Assembly: GCA_028282885.1 (NCBI GenBank)
Contig: JANQGX010000075.1
Span: 62,001 to 126,000 of the forward strand
Length of the DNA: 64,000 bases
From: SAR324 cluster bacterium
GTDB taxonomy: Bacteria; SAR324; XYD2-FULL-50-16
Direction of reading: 5' to 3'
Shown here: positions 51,875 through 60,327 of the stretch, piece after piece
How the letters are laid out: each line of letters starts with the position of its first letter
Position numbering within the stretch: position 1 is the first letter of the stretch
Notes under the pieces: generated by a model
What the model was told of the DNA's origin: nothing
The model's input: the letters and a program-made list of their open reading frames with translations, nothing else
Database searches by the model: none
Program-made: the position numbers and the translations under genes

Positions 51875-52564
51875 ATGAAAACGGAAATCAAATGGAATAA
51901 CAGTGAGGGCTACGAGCTGGCAATAACCCAGTGGCTGGTAAAGTATCTCAAGGATAACAATATCATGGAGACACATTTCAGTCGGGATGCAGGGTTGGGC
52001 AAAAATGAAACCGATGCCAGGACCTTCCGCAAACTGAAAGAAGGGAATCGCCATTGGTCCATTGTCGATATATGCAAACTGGCCGGTTATTTCGACATCA
52101 AGCCCTCGGAAATTCTTGATCAGGTTGAAGCATTTTATGCTCAGGAAGGCATTGTTATTCCCGGAAAAACCGTGGAACGTATCATCGAGCTGGGCTTTAA
52201 TCAGGAAAAAGACCCACCGACCCTGATCTCCACCTGGCAAAAGAAAGGCAGAAGCTTTGTTTTTCTGGATTGCGACCCCGATTGGAAAAAGGTTGCAGCC
52301 CACGTCTTTCCACGTCTGGTTGGAATGAACAGCAAGCAGATATTTCCCTATCTTCCGGAGGTAACGGATTCCTTCGGCAGGGCATGGAAGCTGAAAGGAG
52401 AGGATAAGATTGAAATTGAATACACTCCCCTGTCCTGGAAAAGCGACAAAGAGGCAAAAGCTATTGCCAACAACCATCTGCTCAGGGTCAACTCTAAATT
52501 CGTTCCCCCTGATTTCATCGTAGTCTATGTTGATGATATTTTAGGCAAAAAATCAATAGACTGA
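51875..52564 (+). CDS. Probable helix-turn-helix protein with unknown C-terminal domain
   Basis: A 229-residue protein. The N-terminal third looks like an XRE-type helix-turn-helix variant (AITQWLVKYLKDNNIMETHFSRDAG with FRKLKEGNRHWSIVDICKLAGYFDIKPSEIL, each part shorter than a full domain). The C-terminal part has mixed alpha/beta character (SFVFLDCDPDWKKVAAHVFP, EDKIEIEYTPLSWKS) and is unknown to me. It lies 64 bases before the acyl-CoA dehydrogenase gene and could regulate it. Confidence 0.65.
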   Translation: MKTEIKWNNSEGYELAITQWLVKYLKDNNIMETHFSRDAGLGKNETDARTFRKLKEGNRHWSIVDICKLAGYFDIKPSEILDQVEAFYAQEGIVIPGKTVERIIELGFNQEKDPPTLISTWQKKGRSFVFLDCDPDWKKVAAHVFPRLVGMNSKQIFPYLPEVTDSFGRAWKLKGEDKIEIEYTPLSWKSDKEAKAIANNHLLRVNSKFVPPDFIVVYVDDILGKKSID

Positions 52565-52628
52565 TTTTTAACTCGGACCGGTAGGGTCCATCGCCATTAC
52601 GGCCACTACATTCTAAAGGGAGAAACCA

Positions 52629-54446
52629 ATGGCTCAAACTGTTGCTGAACTTCGCGATATCAGCTTTGTTCTTTTCGAACAGCTTGGTATCGAGAAAATG
52701 ACGGAAAATGAGAAGTATGCCGACTTTAACCGAAAGACCTTTGAGATGATTGTCAAAGAAGCCAGGAATTTCGGTTTGAAGGAGATTTTGCCGACGTATA
52801 CGGAAGGTGATCGTGAGGGCGTCAAGCTCGTGGATGGAAACGTCAAGCCTCCGGAGTGTTTCCGTCGACCTTTCAAACTGTTTATGGAAGCGGAATATGC
52901 TGCCATGACCGAAGATCCGGAAATCGGAGGACAGGGGTTACCGCATGTGATGTCTTCTGCTGCCAATGAGTACCTCTCGGGTTCAAACTTCTCTTTTGCC
53001 GCTTACTCCACTTTGGGACATGGAACCGGTAAAATGATTGAGATTTACGGAACCGAAGAGCAAAAAGCGACCTACCTGAAGAATATCTACACCGGAAAAT
53101 GGGGTGGAACCATGCTTTTGACCGAACCTGATGCAGGTTCGGATGTGGGAGCCTTGACCACTACCGCCACCCGTAATGAAGACGGATCTTTTTCCCTGAC
53201 CGGAAACAAGATTTTCATTACCTCCGGTGATCATGACTTGACGGAAAACATTATTCACCCCGTTCTGGCCAGAATAGAAGGCGCTCCGGCAGGAACCAAA
53301 GGGATTTCCCTCTTTCTGGTTCCCAAGTTTCTGGTGAATGAAGACGGTACATTGGGCGAAAGGAACGACATCTATTGCACCAGTGTCGAAGAGAAAATGG
53401 GAATCCATGGCAGTGCTACCTGTTCCATGACCCTGGGTGCTAGCGGAAAATGTAAAGGTTTTCTGTTGGGTGACGAGAACAAAGGGATGCGAGTCATGTT
53501 CCACATGATGAACGAAGCTCGACTGGGTGTAGGACACCAGGCCTTCATGCATGCCTCGACAGCCTATCTCTATGCTCTCGGTTACGCCAGGGAGAGAATA
53601 CAGGGACGCTCCCTGGAAAACTTTGCCAATCACGATGCTCCCAGCGTTCCTATCATCGAACATCCGGACGTTCGAAGAATGCTGCTCGACATGAAATCCT
53701 ATGTCGAAGGTATGAGGAGTTTCACGCATTATGTGGCCGCCTGTTTCGACTGGATTGAACTGGCAGAGAGTGAAGAGGAAAAAACCAAATACAACGGATT
53801 TGCTGATCTGCTGACCCCAATCCTAAAAACCTACAACTCCAATATTGGTTTCAACGTTTGTGTGGAAGCGATGCAGCTATATGGTGGTGCGGGTTATACC
53901 AAGGATTATCCCATCGAGCAACTTGCCAGGGACTGTAAGATTGCTTCCATCTATGAAGGAACCGATGGAATCCAGGCGATGGATCTGCTCGCCCGTAAAA
54001 TGCCGATGAATGAAGGTCAGGTTTTCATGAACCTGATTCAGGAGATCCAAGGTATTATTGCCAAAGCACGGGAAATTGAAGCCTTGAAAACCATCGCCGA
54101 TAAACTCGATGAGGCTGTCAACAAACTCTCAGCAACAGCCTTGGAATTGGGTAAAAATGCCATGTCCGCCAAGTTCAAAACAGCTTTTGCCCATTCAGTG
54201 CCCTTTCTGATGGCAATGGGAGACGTGATCATCGGTTGGCTTCTGCTGTGGAGAGCAACTGTTGCTTCCGATCAACTGGAAGCAGGTGCCAAGAAAAAAG
54301 AGATCAGTTTTTATGAAGGCCAGCTAAAAACTGCCGAGTACTTTATGCAGACCATAATCCCGACAACCCTGGGTAAGATGGATGCCATTGCCTTCGGCTG
54401 TGACGCTGCCATTAATATCGCTGATGAGTCATTCGGTGAGAAATAG
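52629..54446 (+). CDS. Acyl-CoA dehydrogenase, DmdC/AcdB-like
   Basis: Oxidises an acyl-CoA to the 2-enoyl-CoA using FAD. The 605-residue length and the C-terminal extension place it with the DmdC-like group (3-methylmercaptopropionyl-CoA dehydrogenase and relatives) rather than short-chain enzymes near 380 residues. Motifs are GGTMLLTEPDAGSDVGAL, ITSGDHD, QLYGGAGYTKDYPIEQLARD and the catalytic glutamate in SIYEGTDGIQAMDLLARK. No dmd cluster is nearby, so the substrate is uncertain. AAAGGG stands before the ATG. Confidence 0.92.
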   Translation: MAQTVAELRDISFVLFEQLGIEKMTENEKYADFNRKTFEMIVKEARNFGLKEILPTYTEGDREGVKLVDGNVKPPECFRRPFKLFMEAEYAAMTEDPEIGGQGLPHVMSSAANEYLSGSNFSFAAYSTLGHGTGKMIEIYGTEEQKATYLKNIYTGKWGGTMLLTEPDAGSDVGALTTTATRNEDGSFSLTGNKIFITSGDHDLTENIIHPVLARIEGAPAGTKGISLFLVPKFLVNEDGTLGERNDIYCTSVEEKMGIHGSATCSMTLGASGKCKGFLLGDENKGMRVMFHMMNEARLGVGHQAFMHASTAYLYALGYARERIQGRSLENFANHDAPSVPIIEHPDVRRMLLDMKSYVEGMRSFTHYVAACFDWIELAESEEEKTKYNGFADLLTPILKTYNSNIGFNVCVEAMQLYGGAGYTKDYPIEQLARDCKIASIYEGTDGIQAMDLLARKMPMNEGQVFMNLIQEIQGIIAKAREIEALKTIADKLDEAVNKLSATALELGKNAMSAKFKTAFAHSVPFLMAMGDVIIGWLLLWRATVASDQLEAGAKKKEISFYEGQLKTAEYFMQTIIPTTLGKMDAIAFGCDAAINIADESFGEK

Positions 54447-54515
54447 ACCCATTTAAGCCCTTCATACCGGTCGGTTTGTATTCGGCCGGTAACTCCTTTT
54501 CCTTCCTTCACCATC

Positions 54516-55409
54516 ATGCAGAAAAATAAGCTGTTATACCCATATGCGGCCCTGCTCCTGGCCGTACTTTTCTGGGGATTATCCTTTATCTTCACCAAAA
54601 TTGCCCTGGAAAGTTTCACTGTTTTTTCACTGATTTTTTTCCGCTTTGCTTTTGCCACGCTTTTTTTTCTTGCCTTGATGTCGAAAGCCGGGTTTCCCAG
54701 TCTCACACATCGGGATCATTTGAAATTCTTTTTAATAGCGCTTTTTCAACCCTGGTTGTATTTCCTGTTTGAAACCTATGGTTTGAGTCTTACCTCTGCA
54801 TCAAAAGCATCCCTGATCATCGCCACCATCCCGATAATGGTGTTGATTTTTTCGGTACTGTTCCTGAAAGAAAAAGCAGGTCTTCTTCGGATTTCCGGAA
54901 TTCTACTTTCTATTTTTGGTGTCACTTTCCTGATAGGAGGCGATCCCGGTTTCAGTTGGGAGATGGATAGCGGGATGCTGGGAGACCTCCTTATGTTCGG
55001 AGCCGTCTGTTCGGCGACCTTTTATACGGTCATGGTGAGAAGCCTGGGAGAGAAATTTACAGCTATTCACGTTACCGGGATTCAGGCCTTTTGGGGATTT
55101 ATTCTCTTCCTTCCCGAGTTTTTATGGGAGTTTCCCCGGGTTGACTGGTCACGGGTCACCCTTCCCGGAATCTCGGCTGTTATCGCTTTAAGTGTCTTTG
55201 CTACAGTGGGAGCCTTCGTCTGCTATAACTACGCCCTAAGCAAACTGGAAGCAGCCAAAGCCTCTGTCTTTATCAACGGCGTTCCGATTGTTACCGCCCT
55301 GGGCGCCTGGTTGATCCTGGATGAGTTCCTATCCCCCCCGCAATTGACAGGAGGGGCTATCATTCTCTGCGGTGTCTATCTTGCCAATCGCAAAGCCTTC
55401 CGAAACTAA
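54516..55409 (+). CDS. EamA/DMT-family transporter
   Basis: A 297-residue inner-membrane protein with ten predicted helices in two EamA repeats (about 8-140 and 155-292), the drug/metabolite transporter fold. Typical motifs are LFWGLSFIFTKIAL, SASKASLIIATIPIMVLIF, and in the second half LSKLEAAKASVFINGVPIVT. The substrate is unknown; family members export amino acids, purines or other metabolites. It follows the dehydrogenase gene by 69 bases. Confidence 0.9.
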   Translation: MQKNKLLYPYAALLLAVLFWGLSFIFTKIALESFTVFSLIFFRFAFATLFFLALMSKAGFPSLTHRDHLKFFLIALFQPWLYFLFETYGLSLTSASKASLIIATIPIMVLIFSVLFLKEKAGLLRISGILLSIFGVTFLIGGDPGFSWEMDSGMLGDLLMFGAVCSATFYTVMVRSLGEKFTAIHVTGIQAFWGFILFLPEFLWEFPRVDWSRVTLPGISAVIALSVFATVGAFVCYNYALSKLEAAKASVFINGVPIVTALGAWLILDEFLSPPQLTGGAIILCGVYLANRKAFRN

Positions 55410-55988
55410 AAGCTGTTACTGCAAATCGGCCAACAAAAACACCTTCGGTTGTCGCCACTGGACCTTTTACATGTAATTTAAAGATAACAACTGCTTTTTC
55501 TTAAGATCTTTGAATCCTATTTTGACACGATCATTCAGGATGTCATCGTTCTACCAGATCTTCTCATAAGTTCGATTGATGAGGCCGAAAAGATGATCAA
55601 TGGTTTGATTGACAGTCTGTTTGCCGCTCACGATATAGAGCCGAAACTTCATCGGGAAAATGATTGTCATGTCTTGTTCAGACAAGGCCGTTAAAAAGCC
55701 CAATGACAGGCTGGAGCAAAAAGTAGCGGGTTTGTTCGGGGATTTTCTGATGGCGAATGAACTACCCCGCCGCAAATAGTGGAGTAGCTCATTTCTCAAA
55801 ATAAATACTCCGACGAAACAAGTCCCACAGCAGAACAGCAACCTTAAAATTCGCCACACATTGCTCATTCGGTTCGCATAATGCCGCTGCTGAACTGTAG
55901 TTATGTGATCCTGGCAAAATCATTTTGGGTATAAAATCTGTGCAGCGGTCGGGTATAATGGTGTTCGAAGAGTTTACTATCTCCTTGG
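55410..55988. other. Degenerate region with protein-like fragment
   Basis: No intact gene is convincing. A + strand frame open from 55488 to the stop at 55692-55694 reads like protein (IFESYFDTIIQDVIVLPDLL, then DEAEKMINGLIDSLFAAHD) but lacks a start, so it may be a gene fragment. A 105-codon minus frame at 55551-55868 overlaps it and has no ribosome-binding site. The stretch adjoins a mobile-element remnant. Confidence 0.35.
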
Positions 55989-56234
55989 GTGTCTTTTATG
56001 GATGCCGTCCAGAAGGATGAAATGGACCGCTATCTCAAGCATCACTTGGCGATTGCTGGAATTAAAGATCAGCTTTTTTCCGAGGTCGCGCTGACAGCTA
56101 TCTATCAAAAGTCCGACGGAATCTATCGCAAAGCCAACAACCTAGCAAGAGGAGCTTTGATCGCTGCTGCTGTTGATAACACTTCCCAGGTTATCCCAGA
56201 CTATGTAAAGATCGCATCGTCTGAAATAGCTTGA
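55989..56234 (+). pseudogene. C-terminal remnant of an ExeA/TniB-like AAA ATPase (mobile element)
   Basis: An 81-codon frame beginning near GTG/ATG at 55989-55998. The segments DEMDRYLKHHLAIAGI, LFSEVALTAIYQKSDGIYRK and ANNLARGALIAAAVD match the end of the ExeA-like AAA ATPases that accompany transposases. In those proteins, HHL-AG, a GIPR-type motif and INNLA appear in this order near the C-terminus. The Walker motifs and all upstream sequence are missing, so this is a truncated remnant. TGTGAG repeats that look like element-end sites follow it. Confidence 0.65.
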
Positions 56235-56745
56235 TCTGTCAAGGGCTGAACCCCTGTCAACCCTGCTTTTACACCAAGTAATTAGCGAAAAACGCAAATA
56301 ATGTGAGAAACCCGATTTTGGCAATGTGAGAATTTGCCAAATAATCTGCAAATCGACTTTCAAATGATGTGAGGATTCTGGCCATTTAATCTGATGATCA
56401 GCAAATATCCCTGGTATTAGTTTTCATAAAAGGAGGAATAATACTCTCTAGAGTCAACAAGCATGAACAATGAAGGAGGGATTATTGCGAAGGGTAAACG
56501 AAAAGGTATGTAGTTTTTCATAACTATTCTCCTCAATTTGTAACATTTTACTCTGCTCCATTCTGAAGCCCCACTGGACATGGACTATTAGAAACAGTTA
56601 GGGGTTCCAAATGAGTTCCAAATCGTTCCAGCGAACATCAAAAATCAGAAAACAAAAAAACTAGAGAAGACATGAAACCCTCTGCAGTTAAAGGCTTGTG
56701 GAATTTGACTTTGAAGCAGTTTTAAAGGTGAGTAGACCAGACGAC
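56235..56745. other. Element-end and non-coding stretch before tRNA-Thr
   Basis: Besides the TGTGAG repeats, there is a 17-codon frame near 56463 (MNNEGGIIAKGKRKGM) with AAAGGAGG upstream at about 56430. It may be the broken start of another gene. Otherwise I see nothing. Confidence 0.35.
56302..56373 (+). repeat. TGTGAG repeats, possible transposase-binding end
   Basis: The hexamer TGTGAG with flanking AAT/GAT occurs three times in the same direction, at 56302, 56325 and 56368, right after the AAA ATPase remnant. Direct repeats of this kind are found at the ends of elements that encode such ATPases. No matching opposite end is seen. Confidence 0.4.
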
Positions 56746-56821
56746 TGGAGCCGACAACCGGAGTCGAACCGGTCACCTGTTCATTACGAATGAACTGCTC
56801 TACCTGATGAGCTATGTCGGC
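56746..56821 (-). tRNA. tRNA-Thr (anticodon CGT)
   Basis: The minus strand folds as a 76-base cloverleaf. It has acceptor GCCGACA/TGTCGGC, D stem GCTC/GAGC, anticodon stem GTTCA/TGAAC with loop TTCGTAA (anticodon CGT, reading ACG), T stem ACCGG/CCGGT with loop TTCGACT, and an encoded CCA end. It closely resembles E. coli tRNA-Thr(CGU). It begins 10 bases after the stop codon of the SPOR gene on the same strand and is probably processed from that transcript. Confidence 0.96.
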
Positions 56822-56830
56822 TCTGCAGCG

Positions 56831-58030
56831 CTATTGTTGAATGGCTTCGAGCGAGGGTTCTCCGGTTGCCTGACCGGGGGCAGTTTCCATTACGTGCCTG
56901 ATCTCGTGGATGCTGGCATCGAAGTAGCGATTTTGTGTAACGGATTGAATTTTGGATAGGGTCTTTTGGGCGTCCTGTTCTGTTTCGAAAAACCCAACCC
57001 TCAGGCGATAGAGGAACTCATCATCGGCATTTTGCTTTTGCGAAATGTAAGAGAAATCGACCAGAGTGCTGATCATCTTCAAATCTTCGATGGCTTCCTG
57101 TCTGCTGTTTCGGACACCCAATTGGATAATAAAAGGTTTGTTACGCTGGATACCGAAGTCGATCAATTCGCCATTGAGTTCGCTGTAGCTTGGGAGCACC
57201 GCCCAGTAGTCCATTGGGAAAATGTGTTTTCTTTCGTAGCGATATGCTATCTCTTCACCGACATCCAGGGCTTCCTGTTCGGTTTCGAAGAAGCCAACCC
57301 GAATACGATAAAAGTATTGAGCCTTTTCAGCACTCGGCGGTTTAATCTTGTCACGGGTTCTGTACAGATATGCGTGATAGCCGTCCGTGATGAGAAATTT
57401 GACAATATCTACCGCTTTTTCCAGTTGATCGGTATTTAGAGACATCAATTGAACCGCGTAGCGTTTTTTCCGAGTTCGATCGAAGCTAGTTTTTGTTTTG
57501 CTCGTCTCCATGGGTTTGAACACCAGTCGCTTACCGGCGTCCACCATAACCTTCCACTGTCCAGTTTCTTCGGAGAAGATGGTGTAGTTGATCTTTTCGC
57601 GGTTTTGGATCAGAATCGTCCTCCATTTTCTGGGATCACCCAAGATCTCTTTTCGCTGGGCGATTTTCCAAAGTGAATCTCCTTCTTCCATAATAAAGGA
57701 TCTTTCACCTTCATAAGCTGGTTCCTGATCTGTAAGTGTCTCAGCAGAGACCTGTGCCTGTGTGCTTTCCCCGGAATCAGTGCCAAACAGCTCTTCTGCG
57801 GATCTCGGCTGCACCTCTTCGGAAAGGGGTTGCATTTCAACCAGTACACTCTCTTCCTGGCTATCGGTTGGCTGAATAATCACTTCTTCAGATACTTCCG
57901 CTTCAAATGCCGCATCGTCAATACCGGTCAATTCTCTAATCAGCAGGGCGACCAGGAAGATAAGAATCACGATGGGGATAGCCCACATGATGATTGTTTT
58001 TTTGGAAGGCTTTTTTGACGTCTGTTCCAT
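56831..58030 (-). CDS. Membrane-anchored LysM-like and double SPOR-domain protein
   Basis: A 399-residue envelope protein. A short cytoplasmic basic tip and one membrane helix (about 13-31) are followed by an acidic linker. A LysM-like region (FIMEEGDSLWKIAQRKEILGDP, shown in part, about 110-170) and two SPOR repeats (about 190-290 and 300-385, sharing FYRIRVGFFETEQEA and LYRLRVGFFETEQDA) complete the protein. SPOR domains bind denuded glycan at the division septum. It probably acts in septal or cell-wall processes. It lies downstream of tsaD and directly upstream of tRNA-Thr. Confidence 0.85.
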   Translation of the reverse strand: MEQTSKKPSKKTIIMWAIPIVILIFLVALLIRELTGIDDAAFEAEVSEEVIIQPTDSQEESVLVEMQPLSEEVQPRSAEELFGTDSGESTQAQVSAETLTDQEPAYEGERSFIMEEGDSLWKIAQRKEILGDPRKWRTILIQNREKINYTIFSEETGQWKVMVDAGKRLVFKPMETSKTKTSFDRTRKKRYAVQLMSLNTDQLEKAVDIVKFLITDGYHAYLYRTRDKIKPPSAEKAQYFYRIRVGFFETEQEALDVGEEIAYRYERKHIFPMDYWAVLPSYSELNGELIDFGIQRNKPFIIQLGVRNSRQEAIEDLKMISTLVDFSYISQKQNADDEFLYRLRVGFFETEQDAQKTLSKIQSVTQNRYFDASIHEIRHVMETAPGQATGEPSLEAIQQ

Positions 58031-58287
58031 ATTTTCTGTTCTCGTTAGTTACTGAAAAAGCGGATAACCAAGTCATGTCATGGTTAGCCATGCTCGATTC
58101 AAGAATTATCAGTTGCCTGAAGGTTTATGTCAATGCATTAATCCCCCACAGCTTACGCTGAACCGGCCCGATCCGGAAGATTATTATCTCAATCGAATCA
58201 CCGGTTTTGCTGCAGGAAGGAAGTTCTTTTTTGATCCACATCATCGTTATTCCGGTTTTGCACCAGTTTCACGGGCAATTACCAAAT

Positions 58288-59370
58288 TTAAGCACTTACA
58301 GTCATCTGACTGATGGGGCTCCTGGATGAAGCATTGAGACGCAGATAATCGTTTTGAGGAACATTCCCCCGTTTCAAATGCTGAAGAGCGGTGTAGCCAA
58401 TCATAGCAGCGTTGTCCGTACAGTGCCTCATTCCAGGATAATAAAACGATATCTTCTTTCCGGATGCCAGCTTGTCCAAACCTTTTTGTAATCCTCGATT
58501 AGCGGCAACGCCTCCTGTCAGAACCAATTTCTTCTGGGGATACACTTTTAGTGCCTGTTCGAAACGCTGGATGACAATTTTTTCCACCGTTTTCTGAAAA
58601 CTGGCCGCGATGTCCCTTGTCATGACCTTTGCATCGCTTTCAGGTTTTTTTGAAAACGTCTCGTAAGAGATCAGTTCCTGTTTTTCAACATAGAGATCTC
58701 TGGCAATTGCTTCATTGCGAACGGCTGTTTTCAGACCTGAAAAACTGAAATCAAAGGTTTTTTTCCCTTTCAAGGGAATCGGAAACTCAATGCTTGCCTT
58801 TGGGCAGTCTGACGCCAGTTTTTCAATAACCGGTCCCCCGGGGTACTGAAATCCCAACATTTTTGCCACTTTGTCATAAGCTTCACCAGCAGCATCATCC
58901 ATGGTTCTGCCCAACAATTGATAATCTCCCAATCCTTGCGCAATGATCAGGTGGGTGTGTCCACCGGACGCGATAAGACCCAGATACGGAAAATCCAGCT
59001 CCTTATGATCGAGAAAAGGAGCCAACAGATGCCCTTCCAAGTGATCTACCGGTATTAGGGGTACTCCTGCCATCCAGGCTAGTGATTTGGCATAGCTGAC
59101 CCCAACCAGCAACGAGCCAATCAAACCCGGCGCATAGGTAACAGCGATAGCCTTCAAATCCTTCAAACCGGTTCCACTCTGGTCGAAGACATGTCTTAGC
59201 AGAAGAGGCAGGGTGGTCAGGTGTTTTCGGCTGGCTATTTCGGGTACAATACCTCCATATTTCTCATGTAATTCTGTCTGACTGGATATCTGGTTGGTGA
59301 TAATCTTTCCATCCATGTCCAACAAGGCCACAGCGGAATCGTCACAGGATGTTTCGATGGCTAGAATCAT
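58288..59370 (-). CDS. tsaD: tRNA N6-threonylcarbamoyladenosine transferase
   Basis: Catalytic subunit that places threonylcarbamoyl on A37 of ANN-reading tRNAs. The 360-residue protein starts MILAIETSCDDSAVALLD and has the metal-binding HLEGH (in VDHLEGHLLAPF), LIASGGHTHLI, AAGEAYDKVAKMLG, FSFSGLKTAVR and LTGGVAANRGL. The products of tRNA-Thr genes, including the one just downstream, are among its substrates. It is about 260 bases upstream of the SPOR gene on the same strand. Confidence 0.96.
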   Translation of the reverse strand: MILAIETSCDDSAVALLDMDGKIITNQISSQTELHEKYGGIVPEIASRKHLTTLPLLLRHVFDQSGTGLKDLKAIAVTYAPGLIGSLLVGVSYAKSLAWMAGVPLIPVDHLEGHLLAPFLDHKELDFPYLGLIASGGHTHLIIAQGLGDYQLLGRTMDDAAGEAYDKVAKMLGFQYPGGPVIEKLASDCPKASIEFPIPLKGKKTFDFSFSGLKTAVRNEAIARDLYVEKQELISYETFSKKPESDAKVMTRDIAASFQKTVEKIVIQRFEQALKVYPQKKLVLTGGVAANRGLQKGLDKLASGKKISFYYPGMRHCTDNAAMIGYTALQHLKRGNVPQNDYLRLNASSRSPISQMTVSA

Positions 59371-59691
59371 ATTTATTTAAGTTCAATAACAGGCATCATT
59401 TCATCTATTACTTGTTGATTTGCTCCACACGCCCGTAACAATTAAATGTCCCCGGATTGAAGCGCTCTATTATTAGTTCAGGTTCGGTCCTGTTTTTTAT
59501 TGCTTTAGCTCATTGATGGAATCAGACAAGCCCAGGTCAAAGCGGTCTATTTGCTATAAACTTCTCATCATAGAACCAACTGCTCGGGTTTGAATATAAT
59601 AATTCTGCCAAAGATTGAGTTTGTCGGGTGTTCCAAGCAGATTGAAAAGAGGTAATCAATATCGGACACTATATCTTGAGTTCCGCTGAGT
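59371..59691. other. Intergenic region between tsaD and the HExxH gene
   Basis: About 320 bases that must contain the tsaD promoter. I see no gene, repeat or clear terminator. Confidence 0.4.
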
Positions 59692-60327
59692 TTAAAGAGT
59701 GGTATAAATGAAGGCGCTGATCTGACTTTCAATATCCCGCCAATTGGGAAACAGTTGCTCTTTTGATTTGAATTCACCCGTGTGATGATACCTTCTGCCG
59801 TTCACCTCTTTGACGCCGACTTGACGGTGCAATAGCTCATGGTATGCCAGATAACTCATGATTTCCGGAGGTGTATCCGGCGAATCGAAGACAAGGGAGA
59901 AAGCGATTTCATCTCTTTTTTTGGCGTAGTGGGCCAGTTTTCTGGTGGAGAAATGTTTCAACCAGACGGTATTGGGCGGTGTCTCCATTTCCGGGAACCA
60001 GATTGTGCGAACCTTATCAACAACGGAGGAGAGATCCTGGTAGATCCCCTTTGCCTGTCCGTTTGTCTCAGCTTCCGTGCCGGGGGTAGAGTTGTTCAAA
60101 AAACCGGTACTGAGGATATTGATCTCCCTCATGAATTTCCAGGCGAATCGATCGCCATATGAGAGTTTTTCCGGTTTGATGAACGGTGTATATTCTGCCA
60201 GCACCTTTTGGTGATGTTGATGCTGAATCAACAGATGATCCAACGAACAGCCACTGACAAGCAGTTTTCTCAATCGAAATGCATAGGACTGTAACGAGAT
60301 CTTTTTGTCCGTTTTAATCATTTCCAT
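59692..60327 (-). CDS. HExxH putative metalloprotease-like protein
   Basis: A 211-residue soluble protein with a zincin motif HELLH (residues 163-167, YLAYHELLHRQVG) followed by two histidines and GEF (HHTGEFKSKEQLFPNW) that could supply the third zinc ligand. The layout recalls SprT/YgjP-type small metallopeptidases, but I cannot name the family. Its start overlaps the stop of the phosphohexomutase gene; the ATG at 60321 forms an ATGA overlap and the ATG at 60327 is two codons earlier. The tight coupling suggests the two proteins act together. Confidence 0.7.
   Translation of the reverse strand: MEMIKTDKKISLQSYAFRLRKLLVSGCSLDHLLIQHQHHQKVLAEYTPFIKPEKLSYGDRFAWKFMREINILSTGFLNNSTPGTEAETNGQAKGIYQDLSSVVDKVRTIWFPEMETPPNTVWLKHFSTRKLAHYAKKRDEIAFSLVFDSPDTPPEIMSYLAYHELLHRQVGVKEVNGRRYHHTGEFKSKEQLFPNWRDIESQISAFIYTTL

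Noticed and set aside
55551..55868. 105-codon leftward frame as a cysteine-rich membrane protein
   Set aside because: No ribosome-binding site, atypical composition, and it overlaps a more protein-like frame on the other strand in a decayed region.
56966..57439. 157-codon + frame opposite the SPOR gene
   Set aside because: It is the antisense shadow of two clear SPOR repeats and has no independent support.
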